A stretch of DNA of 64,000 nt from Fagopyrum homotropicum (Eukaryota; Streptophyta; Magnoliopsida; Caryophyllales; Polygonaceae), in NCBI GenBank assembly GCA_033239125.1, contig BSWB01000005.1, positions 137,264,494 through 137,328,493 of the forward strand, read 5' to 3'. Numbering within the stretch: position 1 is the stretch's first letter; each line of letters opens with the position of its first letter. The notes beneath the pieces are model-generated. The model did not search any database, was not told the origin of the DNA, and saw nothing but the letters and a program-made list of their open reading frames with translations. Below are positions 1 to 11,139 of the stretch, one piece after another. Both the position numbers and the translations under genes were made by a program.

Positions 1-181
1 TACATGAATCATCCACATTCAAAATCCTTATCATTAACAAAGACAAACCGCCTCCATGATTATGTCCCTCCTATATATGCATAGTGCCAAATTATCCACA
101 ACATGACAACAACCAATATACTCAAACTGGAAATTCAAATCATAATCAAAACTTTTCACGATCTATAATGGTATGTTACAG

Positions 182-554
182 CAGGTCGGCTCGATGGAGA
201 GTCCATAAGGTCCCTTCGAACAGGGGATCCAAAATTTTGGGTCCAATGTATAAAAAAAGTTGAATATACATTACAAAAATCGCTTAATCTAGATGATAAT
301 GTATCACTCTTTTTTTTATTCTTTCCCCTATATTCGAGTCTCACTCATCACTTTTTTATTTTTATTTTATTTTTATGGCTCCCTCTTTTGAAATTTTTTT
401 CTTTTCCAAATCAAATTTGGACGATTTCTTCGTGGATTAAAAAAAATGTAAATGGCATACTTTGTATAGATTATCTTCGATTTTTTTTCCTGCTCTTTAA
501 GGGGCCTAATATTGTTTTTTGGGAAGGGCCCCAAAAATCATTGAGACGACCCTG
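182..554. mobile_element. Non-autonomous hAT element
   Basis: A 373-bp element flanked by a perfect 8-bp duplication, TGTTACAG, at 174-181 and 555-562. The left end reads CAGGTCGGCTC and the reverse complement of the right end reads CAGGGTCGTCTC, so the termini are short imperfect inverted repeats beginning CAG. An 8-bp duplication with CAG/TAG-type ends is the hallmark of the hAT superfamily. The interior is AT-rich and has no transposase; the short open frames inside are not credible genes. It must have been moved in trans. The superfamily call is firm; the family is not determined. Confidence 0.8.
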
Positions 555-1116
555 TGTTACAGTATTTCGTTACTGATTATTTGTGGTTATTTATCCATAT
601 TCCAAGCACGCACATATATCATAGAATATACATTAAAGTTCTGTACGAAAGTCTTGTTTTTCCGAGTCTAGTTAAATGCGAAATTCGTTGATTTTTTTGT
701 ATCGAGCAACTGTCGAAGATAGATTTATGGTCCGTTTGGTTTTAACTCCGAAAACAGAAATAGAATAAAAGCGAATCTAGTTCATGCTTGTTCATGAATT
801 TTTTTAGAATCAATTCTTATAATTTAAGCAATTGTGATAGAATTTAATTAATTTAAATACTTTAGGAAACAAAATGGAAAAACAAATAGATTTTAGATTA
901 AACTACAATTATGTTTAAGAATTTCTGTAGTAATTGGCCGGTTCGTATTTATGTGCGTGTATTTTTTTGAAATAAATGCTAAAAATTGTACCATTTGCAA
1001 ATAAACTAAAAATGGTATTGAATTAATGCATGCAACGTCTTGGAGTGTAGTTGAAGATTGTATCGAGGGTATTTAATGATTATGCATTTGGGTTGGTGCA
1101 TATTTAACATTAGATA

Positions 1117-1409
1117 CTTTCTCCGATTATAAATAAATGTTTTTTTAACCATTGACACAATTATTAAGAAAACTATTAAACAACCTTAATTTTATAAAGT
1201 TTTTTTCTCAATTTTATCACTTATTAAATATTCACCACCCTTTTAAACCAATGAGTGAATATTTTATTATAAAAATATTTAATAAAAACAGTTTTCAAGA
1301 ACTATTCTCACAACTCTCTTTTAATTAATAACCTTGAAAACATAAAACGACATTTAAATTTGATCAAAATTTAAATCCTAAGAAGTCATTTATTTACGAT
1401 CGGAGGAAG
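1117..1409. mobile_element. Stowaway-like MITE (Tc1/mariner type)
   Basis: A 293-bp element bounded by TA dinucleotides (1115-1116 and 1410-1411). The left end, CTTTCTCCGATTATAAATAA, is mirrored by the right end ending CGATCGGAGGAAG. The CTCC...GGAG terminal consensus with a TA target is typical of Stowaway MITEs. The interior is AT-rich and non-coding. Confidence 0.7.
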
Positions 1410-2232
1410 TATAAAATTACATATATTAAAAAAACTAAAGTAAAATATTAATGATAATATTTTTCCACGTATAAAGTGGAGACTATAAAGACTAGAGGTG
1501 GGTCGCAAACCTAAACCGGCATATCCTGAACCGCCGGTTTAGGTTTAACCTAAACCGGCGGCCGGCGGTTTGGCACATGAATTTAAAAAAAAAAAAGTAA
1601 TAAAATAATATATATAAGTATAATATATATTAATTAAAAAGTTATTCATTTGTTAATCTTTGTACATTTTAAAGTTTTGTAGATTGAAATTTTACATAAC
1701 TATGTTTTTATAATTTATATTTTATACATAGAATTTTTTTTTTTTACAATAGCATTTAAATAGAATTAGTAAGTAAATAAAAGAAAGCAACTAAAATAAA
1801 ATTACTAACTAAAAAACAACAAAGCAAACTCAAATTTTTTATACATTGAATTTTTTTCCATTACATTAGCTTTTGAATAAAATAATTACATAGTAAAAGA
1901 AATTACTAACTACAATAAAAGAAAGAAGCAACTAAAATAAAATTACTAACTAACATACAACAAAGCAAACCAAATTTTTTTATACATTGAATAAAATAAT
2001 TACATAGTAAAAAAAATTACTAACTACAAGTCTACAATAAAATAAAGCAAGCTAAATTTTTTATACATTCAATTTTTTTTTTATTACATATTTACATTAG
2101 TATTTGAAATTTTGAATAGAACTAAATGAAAAAAAAAAGGGAAAGGGCTTAAACCGGTTTCCCGGTTGCCTACGTATCCTCTTGGGGTTTAAGAGGAATC
2201 AAAGCCTACGTAGTTCTAGCTCTTACCTTTAC

Positions 2233-4350
2233 TTACCATTTTTCGGACTTCCGAGTTGTTTTCGTAACCCCCTTACCTTTGCGCCTCGGACTCGGAAGTA
2301 GTGGCCGGATCATCGGAGTTGGAATCCGATGATCTATCATAAGCGGGTGCATTCCGTTGTTGCTCCTCTCCGCCCTTATCCAATCTTGAACACATACTTG
2401 AGCCTCCAATTTATCGGGTTTCAGTTGACTCCTCCTGTAGCTTAGCATGTTTCCTCCTTGACTAAAAGTTTGCTCCACGGCCACCGCTGATGCGGGAACG
2501 GCCATAATTTGTTGCACAATCTTGGCTAATGTTGGATACTTTGGGGCCATCTTCTTCCAATATTGTAAAACTTCAAAACTATCAATATCACCATCAAAAC
2601 TAAAAGGAGTAGTTAGATAATCTTCAAATTCCGCACTTGCGGATGAATGTCTAGGTGTTTTTGTTCTTTTAGATAAAATTTGTCTAGCTTTAGAAAGAAT
2701 AGAAGAAGAAGAAGAAGAAGAAGAGGGTGGATGAGTTGTTTGGGTAGAAGCACTAGCACTAGTTTCAAATAAAGGAAGTAATTTAGCAATTTCAACACGA
2801 ACATTACTAATAATAGAATTAACGTTCTTAATATAAGATAAACCTAAACATTCATAATAAGCATTTAAAAATTCCGTAACACCAATTTTAAGTCTAGGAT
2901 CGAAAACGGCGGCAATAAGATAAACTAGGGGAACGTTATCATAATATTTTAGCCATTTTGTTTTCATTTCGGTTGTAGCATATTTAAGTGATTCTAAACC
3001 TAAACCGGTTTGTAAAGTCCCGGCAACATTTACGGCTATTTCTAAAAAACAATAAGAAGTAGGAATGTAAACATAACTCAACGTATTAGTAGCATCACTA
3101 AAAACTTTTAAAACACTACAAATATCAAAATAAGTTTGCCAAATACTTTCATCATCTAAAATAGACCAAGAAATAAACTGTGAAGAAAATTCTTGTAAAA
3201 CATCTTTATAACGAATAGCTTGAGTAAGTAGTTTATAGGTTGAGTTCCACCGAGTTCCAATATCTTTCGAAAAAGCAATTGGAGGAACATTTTTTTCTAT
3301 ACAAGTTGATCTCCATTTTCTTCTTAATTCGGTTGAATGCCAAATATGTTCAATTACATCGGTTATAGGTTCCAACATTTCATGTAAAACTTTTAGGCCA
3401 TCTTGAACACATAAATTTAAAATATGACATGCACATTTTTGGTGAGTAAAAGAAGTTTTTATAAGTTGACCCGCATTTCCCACTAAATGGTTAACGGCGC
3501 AGGTGTTAGCGGAAGCATTATCAAATGAGTATGAAAAAACACGATTTTGTAAATTAAATTCTTGTAAAACCGTTCTTATTAAATTAGCAATGTTGGCGGC
3601 ACTATGTCTTTCATTAAAATGTCGAAATGCAATAACAAATTTATGCAAGTACATATCATTATCGATAAAATGTAAAGTGATGCCCATGTAAAAATGTTTT
3701 TGTGATAAAGTACTCCAAATATCACTACAAATTGAAACTTGATGCGAAAAAGATTGTAAAACCGTAAGAATTTTTTGTTTCTTTTGTTCATAAGATTGAG
3801 AAATTAATTTCGAAACTTGTTTACGAGAAGTTGGTTTATAAGCCGGTTGAAGATAAGTAGTGTTATATTCTCTTACATTAATAGATTCCGCATAAGAAAA
3901 TGGAAAAGGTTCGGATGCAATTAAGTTGGCTAATCCTAAAGATTCATCAACATGATTATAATTAAATAAAGAAGATTGAGAGGAAGAGGATGCAAACCCG
4001 TGGGACAATTGAGTTTGTCCCCGTGTTATTCCGAGCTTCTCCGGATGAGTCTTTTGCATGTGGGTTTGCAAAGTCCCGTATCCGCCCTTCGACTTCCACT
4101 TGTACACCTTCGGACAATAATTGCACGAAACTTGGCAATAATCGTCCATCACCGGACCCTTCTTGTAATTCTTGGTGAATATGTCGGAGGTGAGCATTTT
4201 CGGTGGAGGGGCTTGTCGGAATGGCCCTTCACCTTGTGGAACTTGTGGCATTTCCGAATCCGGCGGTTGAGTCTCGCTTTCTTGTGTGCTAGGAAAGAAA
4301 GCGGGAGTCGGAGTGAAGTCGTAGTCGCTTGGGTAATCCGGGTTTGCCAT
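2233..4350 (-). CDS. hAT transposase (BED finger, RNase H-like, dimerisation domain)
   Basis: A single-exon 705-aa frame with no interruption; the ATG is at 4350. Domains in order are: a proline-rich N-terminus; a BED zinc finger with C76, C79, H97 and H102; an RNase H-like catalytic core with the first Asp in CSDIWS (about residue 210) and the second in FDNASAN (about 278); and a C-terminal hAT dimerisation domain (about 597-658) containing VEQTFSQGG, where the acidic residue of the triad is expected. This arrangement is that of plant BED/RICESLEEPER-like hAT transposases, and the length is normal. The enzyme would cut and paste the element bounded at 1493 and 4705. Intact motifs suggest it can still encode an active protein; activity is inferred. 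Confidence 0.93.
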   Translation of the reverse strand: MANPDYPSDYDFTPTPAFFPSTQESETQPPDSEMPQVPQGEGPFRQAPPPKMLTSDIFTKNYKKGPVMDDYCQVSCNYCPKVYKWKSKGGYGTLQTHMQKTHPEKLGITRGQTQLSHGFASSSSQSSLFNYNHVDESLGLANLIASEPFPFSYAESINVREYNTTYLQPAYKPTSRKQVSKLISQSYEQKKQKILTVLQSFSHQVSICSDIWSTLSQKHFYMGITLHFIDNDMYLHKFVIAFRHFNERHSAANIANLIRTVLQEFNLQNRVFSYSFDNASANTCAVNHLVGNAGQLIKTSFTHQKCACHILNLCVQDGLKVLHEMLEPITDVIEHIWHSTELRRKWRSTCIEKNVPPIAFSKDIGTRWNSTYKLLTQAIRYKDVLQEFSSQFISWSILDDESIWQTYFDICSVLKVFSDATNTLSYVYIPTSYCFLEIAVNVAGTLQTGLGLESLKYATTEMKTKWLKYYDNVPLVYLIAAVFDPRLKIGVTEFLNAYYECLGLSYIKNVNSIISNVRVEIAKLLPLFETSASASTQTTHPPSSSSSSSSILSKARQILSKRTKTPRHSSASAEFEDYLTTPFSFDGDIDSFEVLQYWKKMAPKYPTLAKIVQQIMAVPASAVAVEQTFSQGGNMLSYRRSQLKPDKLEAQVCVQDWIRAERSNNGMHPLMIDHRIPTPMIRPLLPSPRRKGKGVTKTTRKSEKW

Positions 4351-4453
4351 TTCGAAAGATCGAGAATACGAGAAAGAGAATACGAGATGGAGATTGAGAG
4401 TAGTAGTAGATAGATGAGAATGTTGGTGTGAGATAAATGGAAGAATTGTATGA

Positions 4454-4461
4454 TATTTATA
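4454..4461 (-). promoter_or_regulatory. TATA box of hAT transposase
   Basis: TATAAATA on the - strand, 104 bp upstream of the transposase ATG and inside the element, so the transposon carries its own promoter. Confidence 0.55.
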
Positions 4462-4713
4462 GGAATTGTGGGTATTAATTTTCTTTTTTTAATTAAACTA
4501 ATATCACAAAAAAAAAAAAATACACATCCAACGACTCTAATAGCCGTTGGGATGTGGGGCCACCGGCTAATAGCCGTTGTGGGCCAAAGAGCCGTTGGCA
4601 AAAGCCAATGGCTCTTTTTTTGCCAAACCGCCGGTTAAACCGGAGGTTAACCGCCGGTTTGGTAAAAAAAAAATAAAAAAATGGTTCAAACCGGCCCAAT
4701 CTCTAATAAAGAC

Positions 4714-5400
4714 TATGAGTTTAGTATCTAAATTCGGTGAACTCATCTTCCTATTACTCATCTTCGGTTCACAATATCATACAAATAATAATAGAACGTG
4801 TATAGTTGTATAATTATTAGTAAAAATTACAATAAAAAGATAGATGAATTAAGTATATATTGAAAACAAATTAGGTTGATGGCGGATAATAGTTGTAAGA
4901 AAACAAATAAACTAGTTTTTGGTGAAGAATGATGGAAAAATGTAATCCAAGCAATGTTGAAGACCAAGAAGGTCCATGTATAAAATTAACAAACCATTTT
5001 AAATCCGAAAATAATAATTTAGGTGGCCAGATATGAAGGAAGCATGGCATGTGGGTCCAAGGTGGTACCTACTCATAAGACTTCAATTACCAACCAATCA
5101 TTAATTAACATTTTCTTAAATTATATATATTTGGTTTTACGCCATTGTTTGGATAATCTAAAATAAGATGGATAAGCCAGCGCATGGGCCCACTTCGCCG
5201 TTAAATGCCAATTTTTTAGGATCCTTCCTCACACCTTTTTTCGAGTTTGGTTCCACTATTGCACTTTTTTCAATAACATATTCTAAATTATAAAATTATT
5301 ACATTAATCATAAATACATAATTTACCCTCTCTTTAAATACACAATTAAAATAAAATCTAAGCTGGACGTAATATTCTCTGTCTAATAAAAAAATCAGTA
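4714..5400. other. AT-rich spacer between two hAT elements
   Basis: No gene, repeat or element boundary recognised. Confidence 0.5.
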
Positions 5401-5408
5401 CATCTAGA

Positions 5409-5829
5409 CAGGTGGGGAGCCAAAAATTTTCGATTAACGGGCGAAAATTTTTAAAAAAAATTCTAATAAATTGTAATTAAAAATCATTCATATACTTAAT
5501 CTTTAATAAATAAAAATTTTAAATAAAAATACAAAAAAGAATAAAATTATCAATATCAAAATTTTAATGTATAATTATACTTTATTTGGGCAATTTTGAT
5601 AACTAGACTTTTTTAAAAAACTAGAGTAGTAACTAGACTTTTTAATATTTTAATTAAGTAAATATACTCCAACCTTTTGTATTTATTCTCATACTCTACA
5701 CACTCTTATCTCAAGGGGTACATTTACTAAACACAAAACTAGAAAAAACCTAGTATATCAAATTGTTTCAAAATTATTTGAGTTGGGGTGGGCCATGGCC
5801 TAGTCAGCCCACCCTTGGATCCGCCACTG
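5409..5829. mobile_element. Non-autonomous hAT element
   Basis: A 421-bp element with a perfect 8-bp duplication CATCTAGA at 5401-5408 and 5830-5837. The termini are CAGGTGGGGAGCC on the left and CAGTGGCGGATCC on the reverse-complemented right. It has no coding capacity. Its ends differ from those of the elements at 182-554 and 1493-4705, so it belongs to another hAT family. Confidence 0.85.
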
Positions 5830-5837
5830 CATCTAGA

Positions 5838-6547
5838 GATTTTAGTTTAAATTTTTAAAAGAAAATTCTGATTTTTCTATTGATTGCAAATAATTGTACT
5901 ATTGTTAATAATAAAAGAAAATTGTAATAAAAATTGAAAAAACAAAGAAAAAAAAAGAGCTTATAACCCAAAAAATTCAATTTTAAAGTACAATATATTA
6001 GTGCAAAAAGTAACCATAAGGAAAAATACAGACACTATTTCCAAGTTATACCATATCCATATGAGAAATGAACTTTAACCTTATTTGCATTCTCATTTTA
6101 TGCATATCTAATTGTCTATCCTTGTCTTGCAAGTTTGTACTAAAAGATAAAAAATATCTTCATAATTTTAGTTATTAATATGAACTTATCTAAATATGTA
6201 TCCATATTATTTATTATAGTAGAAAAATTATAGTTGTATACTAATTTTTATTTTTTAATTATATTTTGTGATAATTTTAAATTATTTATATGTTTTAGGA
6301 ATACATCTAGAGATTTTATTTTAACATATTCAATCCCAAATAAACATATATGCGATTTAAATAAAAGAATAGAACATTATACCCACATATAGATCATTTT
6401 ATACACATTTTATATACTACATATAAAAATTGTAATATTTATGATAATTTAAAATTACTTTTTACTATTTAATAAAAAAGTATATGTTGAGGTTTTTATT
6501 CATATTATTAGTTATATTATATATTTTACTAAGAAAAATATAATATA

Positions 6548-6603
<56 letters not shown>

Positions 6604-7550
6604 TTACATGTGTATTATAATATAATAATATTATTCTTATTTTATCATTATTATTATTCTTATTATCATTATATCTATAAACTCATATAATGAAAATACA
6701 TAATTATATGTAACATATTAAAAATGAATAAATAATAATGCATTTCATTTCACATTGGGAGTTTTATATTCACATTGCTTATTAGAAAATGGTGAATATA
6801 ATATTTTTGGTGGCATTATATTTTTCAATTAATTACAATTTCTGTATCAATTCCAAATATTCCACGGTGGAAAAGAATCAAATGAAAGGCAGAGGGGAAA
6901 CAGAAGGATTCGGTTCAAAATAAGGGGAATTTTGTCATCCAAGAGGAGAAGTGCTCAAAAAAGAAGAATCACATGAGGAACATACATGGCGTAGGACGCG
7001 TTTGGACTCAGACTAAATAATGGACCACAAATAATCATAACCGCAAGCAGCTTATGTGTACATGACTCAGCATCTACCGTTTTTTACTGCCATACTCGAT
7101 CAATCACATTTCACTCAAACCATGTTTCATTATATAAAACATAGATGTACTCAATTACATATGACCGACTGACCGCCGGTGTGGGTTAAAAAAATAAAAA
7201 AAATATATTGTATATATTATAAATAAATATAATATATTACTAAATTATAAAAAATTTAATATATTTTATATAAAATATCTTAAATACAATTTATTTTTTT
7301 AAAAAATATAATTAAAAACGTTTTTATAAATCTGTTTTAAAAAATAAAATCCGACTGCCGGGTTCGATTTGAATCTGATTAAACGCATTTAATATTTCAT
7401 AAAGTCTGACCTAAACCCGAATATAAATAGTTCTAAATATATGTTAACATAATACATTTTCAGACATCTCATCAACTAAATCCAAAATGAAAACCCGTTT
7501 TTCTCATCCAAATACCATATTTGAGGTCCAAAACTGTTCGGTGCTCCCAG
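5838..7550. other. AT-rich intergenic region upstream of beta-amylase
   Basis: Very AT-rich, with no gene seen. It contains an (AT)n microsatellite at about 6549-6596. The last part runs into the beta-amylase promoter. Confidence 0.5.
6549..6596. repeat. (AT)n microsatellite
   Basis: About 48 bp of uninterrupted TA dinucleotides followed by a T-run. Confidence 0.9.
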
Positions 7551-7556
7551 AATCCA

Positions 7557-7575
7557 CCACGTGGCATCCACGTCA
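7557..7575 (+). promoter_or_regulatory. G-box plus second ACGT element, beta-amylase promoter
   Basis: CCACGTGG (7557-7564, containing a perfect CACGTG) is followed 4 bp later by CCACGTCA (7568-7575). ACGT-core pairs are binding sites for bZIP and bHLH (PIF-type) factors. They lie about 140 bp upstream of the TATA box, which fits light, ABA or circadian control; the regulator is inferred. Confidence 0.6.
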
Positions 7576-7698
7576 GCCTTGCCACTAAACCTCTCCTACA
7601 AATACCTCTTTGCTTATTGCTTTTTATACGTATAACGCACTCCTATTCTCTCGTCCGCCATTAACGCTTTTCTTGCTTTCTATTTCTCTCTCTTCATC

Positions 7699-7706
7699 TA
7701 TATAAA
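7699..7706 (+). promoter_or_regulatory. TATA box of beta-amylase gene
   Basis: TATATAAA lies 120 bp upstream of the start codon, in a CT-rich context typical of plant 5' leaders. Transcription would start near 7730. Confidence 0.65.
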
Positions 7707-7825
7707 CTTCCGACCTCATTCCTCGTTGCAGATTCAGTATTCGATTCTCGATCTTATCTTCTTCCCTATCCAATTTGATCCTCTCCTCCTTGATTTCCGT
7801 TGTAAAAAAAAAATTTGAAAGAAAA

Positions 7826-10576
7826 ATGGAGCTTTCGATGATCCCATGCTCTCAGGTGAAGACCAATGGAAGAACTGTCAGATGTGTGAATGAGAGGCAA
7901 TTCGGTTACTGTAATTCAAGGATTCAGGATATCTGTCGTAGGAGGAGCTTAGTTTTGCTCGGATCTAAGATGAGTTGCAGTGGTTCGAGCGTTGGATGTA
8001 GCTTCAAGGCTTCGAAAATGACCCCCATCGTTGCCGTCCACAAGGCAACCGTGAATCGTTCTTCTTCCAGGAAAAACAAATCCGTAAGTTCTCCGTAATT
8101 TTTTGTTCTTCTTCCGCTGTTGGCTATATTTGAATTGGAACTAGAGTTTTGAATTCGGACTTTTCTTTTGCTTGTTGTCTTTTGTTATCTGCTTGCTTTT
8201 GGCTCTATTCCATTTGCTTTGTGAAGAATAGCAGGAATCGAAAACGTGTTTGACTGTTTCTTCTTGTTTCCACCTTTCACCAAACCTAACTATTAATCCT
8301 TTGTTATTTTTTCATCTGTCAAGCTTTTGTATCATTCATTCGTTTGCAATACAATAATCAGTCAGGTTGGCAAGATGGTCAACTTAATTTGGTAATAGAT
8401 CCAGATTAGATTATGTTTCATCAAATCTATCCGGAAATTTGGGAATTTTTTATTGGATCACGTAAGAGTATAATTGGAGAAGGATAAACTGTACTCTTCT
8501 CATCAATCAATAGGACGGTTGTACATCAGTTCGGCTCCGATGAAGTTTAAAATAACTTCACGGTGAAGTTCAATCAATCTAAACCGTTAATTAAATTTAA
8601 AGGCTAAGATCTCCTCATTAATTAAGGTTAGTAAATATAAAAGACAATATATAATAACATAGAATTTTAATATCACTAAATAGGGAAGGCAGTATTTTAA
8701 AATCAATCAAATTTATTTTGTTATTCAAATTGATTTACTGTTTAATCTCCCTCTTTTTATTAGTATTTATAAAAATTGGATGCATTTCTGATTAATCGAA
8801 AAGATAGTTTATAAAAAATATAAATATTGATCCTCTTAAATTTAAAAAATGATATATAAATAAAAAATATTTATTTATTTTTCCTAAAACGTCTCCTTCA
8901 TTATTCTTCTACTAATTAACAATGTTTTTGATAACAATATTATTAATTAACAATGTTTTTGATAATCATATAACATTAACAATCTTGATTAGGAAGGAGT
9001 AATAAAGTTTGGTTACCTAGCAGGCTGCATAAAATATTGCAAATATTGGGTGATTATGTTCTATATTTGGATAAAAATGTGTATGCAGAGAGTAGAGAGT
9101 AGAGAATGAGTGATATCATCGATGAAGTCTAATCTTGAATTTATGTTCAGATTGATGGTGGAAGATTGTATGTTGCGCTGCCGTTGGATGTGATATCTGA
9201 ATGCAACACAGTGAACCACATCAAAGCGATCACTGTAGGGCTCAAGGCACTGAAGCTAATGGGTGTTGATGGCATAGAACTTCCCGTTTGGTGGGGTCTC
9301 GTAGAGAAGGACGCGGGTAGCTACAACTGGTCTGCGTACCTTGAACTCGCAGACTTGATTCACAGCATGGGTCTTAAGATCCACTTGTCGTTCCACTTTA
9401 ACGCTTCCAAAGAAGCAATGATTCCACTCCCTGAGTTCGTATCTAAGATCGCTGAATCAGACCCAAATGTCTTCTTCACTGATAAATCAGGCCAACAGTA
9501 CAAGGATTGCTTGTCATTGTCTGTTGATGATCTCCCGGTTCTGGATGGAAGGACACCGATCCAAGCCTATGAAGATTTCTGTAAGAGCTTCAAGTTGACA
9601 TTTGCCTCCTACTTGGACTCGACAATCACTGTAAGCAAGAACGAGTTCCATGTTTTGGATTGTTTCAGAATTCAGCTGCAATTACTTTATTGGTTACTTA
9701 CACGATCATATTCATCACTTGCAGGGAATTACAATGGGTTTGGGACCAAATGGTGACCTTTGCTACCCTTCACAACATGCTTCATCCCATAGAAACGGTG
9801 TCGGAGAGTTCCAATGCTATGACAAATACATGCTCCTCAATCTCAAGCAACAAGCCGAGTCAACAGGCAACGCTTTATGGGGACTCGGTGGGCCACACGA
9901 CGCCCCAAGCTATGATGAAGCTCCAAGGGCGACCAACTTCTTTAATGACCATGGAGGGTCTTGGGAAACATCATATGGTGATTTCTTCCTCTCATGGTAT
10001 TCGAGCCAGCTCATTGCCCACGGTGATCGAGTCCTCTCAATGGCCTCGCGCGGCTTCAGCGACACAGAAGTTGCTATATCGGGAAAAATTCCACTGAACC
10101 ACAACCTATGCGCTACTCGAGCCCACCCCTGTGAGCTCACATCTGGATTCTACAACACAGCCAACAGAGACGGTTATGAGAACCTTGCCCATATGTTTGC
10201 TAGAAACTCGGCTGATCTGGTCCTACCAGGAATGGACTTGTTGGACGAGAACCAGCCTCAGGGTTCAAACTCGAGACCCGAATCCTTGGTAGCTCAGATC
10301 AAAGAAGCTTGTAGAAACAATAGGGTTGATGTAATAGGCCAGAACACAGCCATTTCAGGGTTAGTTGAAGGAACTAAACAGATCAAGAAGAATCTGACTG
10401 AGGAAGATGGTGTGGTGGATCAGTTCATCTATCAGAGAATGGGGGCTGAATTCTTCTCTCCAAAGAACTTCCGGGTGTTCACAGAGTTCGTACGCAGCCT
10501 TAGCCAACCTGAGACGCACACCGATGACTTGCCCGCAGCACATTCAACCTTGAATCGACAAGCTCAAGTTGCTTAG
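7826..10576 (+). CDS. BAM9: Beta-amylase-like protein, BAM9 class (probably non-catalytic, plastid)
   Basis: Three exons join in phase 0: 7826-8083, 9151-9630 and 9725-10576, giving 529 aa. Donors are GTAAGT and GTAAGC; acceptors are TTCAG and TTGCAG. The first 86 residues are Ser/Arg-rich and look like a chloroplast transit peptide. The rest is a glycosyl hydrolase family 14 barrel. Active enzymes have Glu in GLGPxGEL as catalytic acid; here the residue is Asp257 (GLGPNGDL). The second catalytic Glu is kept (E383 in HPCELTSG). The flexible GGNVGD loop over the active site is replaced at about 167-176. GGPHDAP and the YGDFFLSWYS segment (from residue 330) match the BAM9 group, whose members are regarded as regulatory rather than hydrolytic. 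It is convergent with the tubby-like gene. Loss of activity is inferred from the residues. Confidence 0.93.
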
Positions 10577-11139
10577 GCATTTCCTAAGGAATACAATATT
10601 GTAACTCTGTAAATAGATTGGATTGAAAGCTATAAAAAAACTGTACCAAAATTTTGGGCATTTCTTACTTCAAAGGAATATTACTGTAAAATATTATCGT
10701 CCAATTTTCAGGTCTAAACAGTATTCGTATACAAGAACTCACAAATGAAGGATATGCTCTCTCAGAAAACAAACACACAATTAGAGCATTTCCTGCTATA
10801 ATGTACAAGACACTGATGTTTAGACTTTTCTTTTGACACACTAAACTCTATTAGCAGCATCAAACTTCACAACACTGACTACTTCTCCTTGTTCTTGGAC
10901 ATTATCAGGTTTTCTGGGTTTGCTGAACACAACACTACTGTGTCTACAACAACAAATGTACATATGCTGACAGCTTGAAGCACCTTGATCAATCTGCAGC
11001 AAGTGATCCATCAGACTATCTGGAGGTATAGTTCTACTCTTAATAGAGGACAATCTAGCAGGAAACAATTTCAAAGAAATCTTAGCATCATGATAATGGC
11101 TTGAAAGCAATATTTGTGCATAAGTTGCGGAATCATACC
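10577..11139. other. Convergent 3' UTRs of beta-amylase and tubby-like genes
   Basis: The stop codons of the two genes are 563 bp apart, facing each other. The + strand after 10576 is AT-rich, with likely polyadenylation near 10600-10700. The 89-codon open frame on the - strand (11110-10841) lies directly downstream of the tubby-like stop and is best read as its 3' UTR. Confidence 0.6.

Larger units (their letters stand above)
1493..4705 (-). mobile_element. Complete hAT transposon
   Basis: A 3213-bp element flanked by a perfect 8-bp duplication, ATAAAGAC (1485-1492 and 4706-4713). The termini are TAGAGGTGGG on the left and TAGAGATTGGG on the reverse-complemented right. Both subterminal regions (about 1510-1575 and 4620-4700) carry repeated AACCGCCGG / CCGGCGG motifs, the kind of clustered sites hAT transposases bind. 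The left interior (about 1727-2110) is AT-rich with degenerate repeats of roughly 120-150 bp. It contains one uninterrupted transposase gene on the - strand. Perfect flanks and an intact gene suggest a recent, possibly still active insertion. Confidence 0.92.

Noticed and set aside
3976..4413. 145-codon open frame on the + strand
   Set aside because: Antisense to the N-terminal part of the hAT transposase; no domain of its own.
10841..11110. 89-codon open frame on the - strand as a separate gene
   Set aside because: It sits directly after the tubby-like stop codon and has no family features; taken as 3' UTR.
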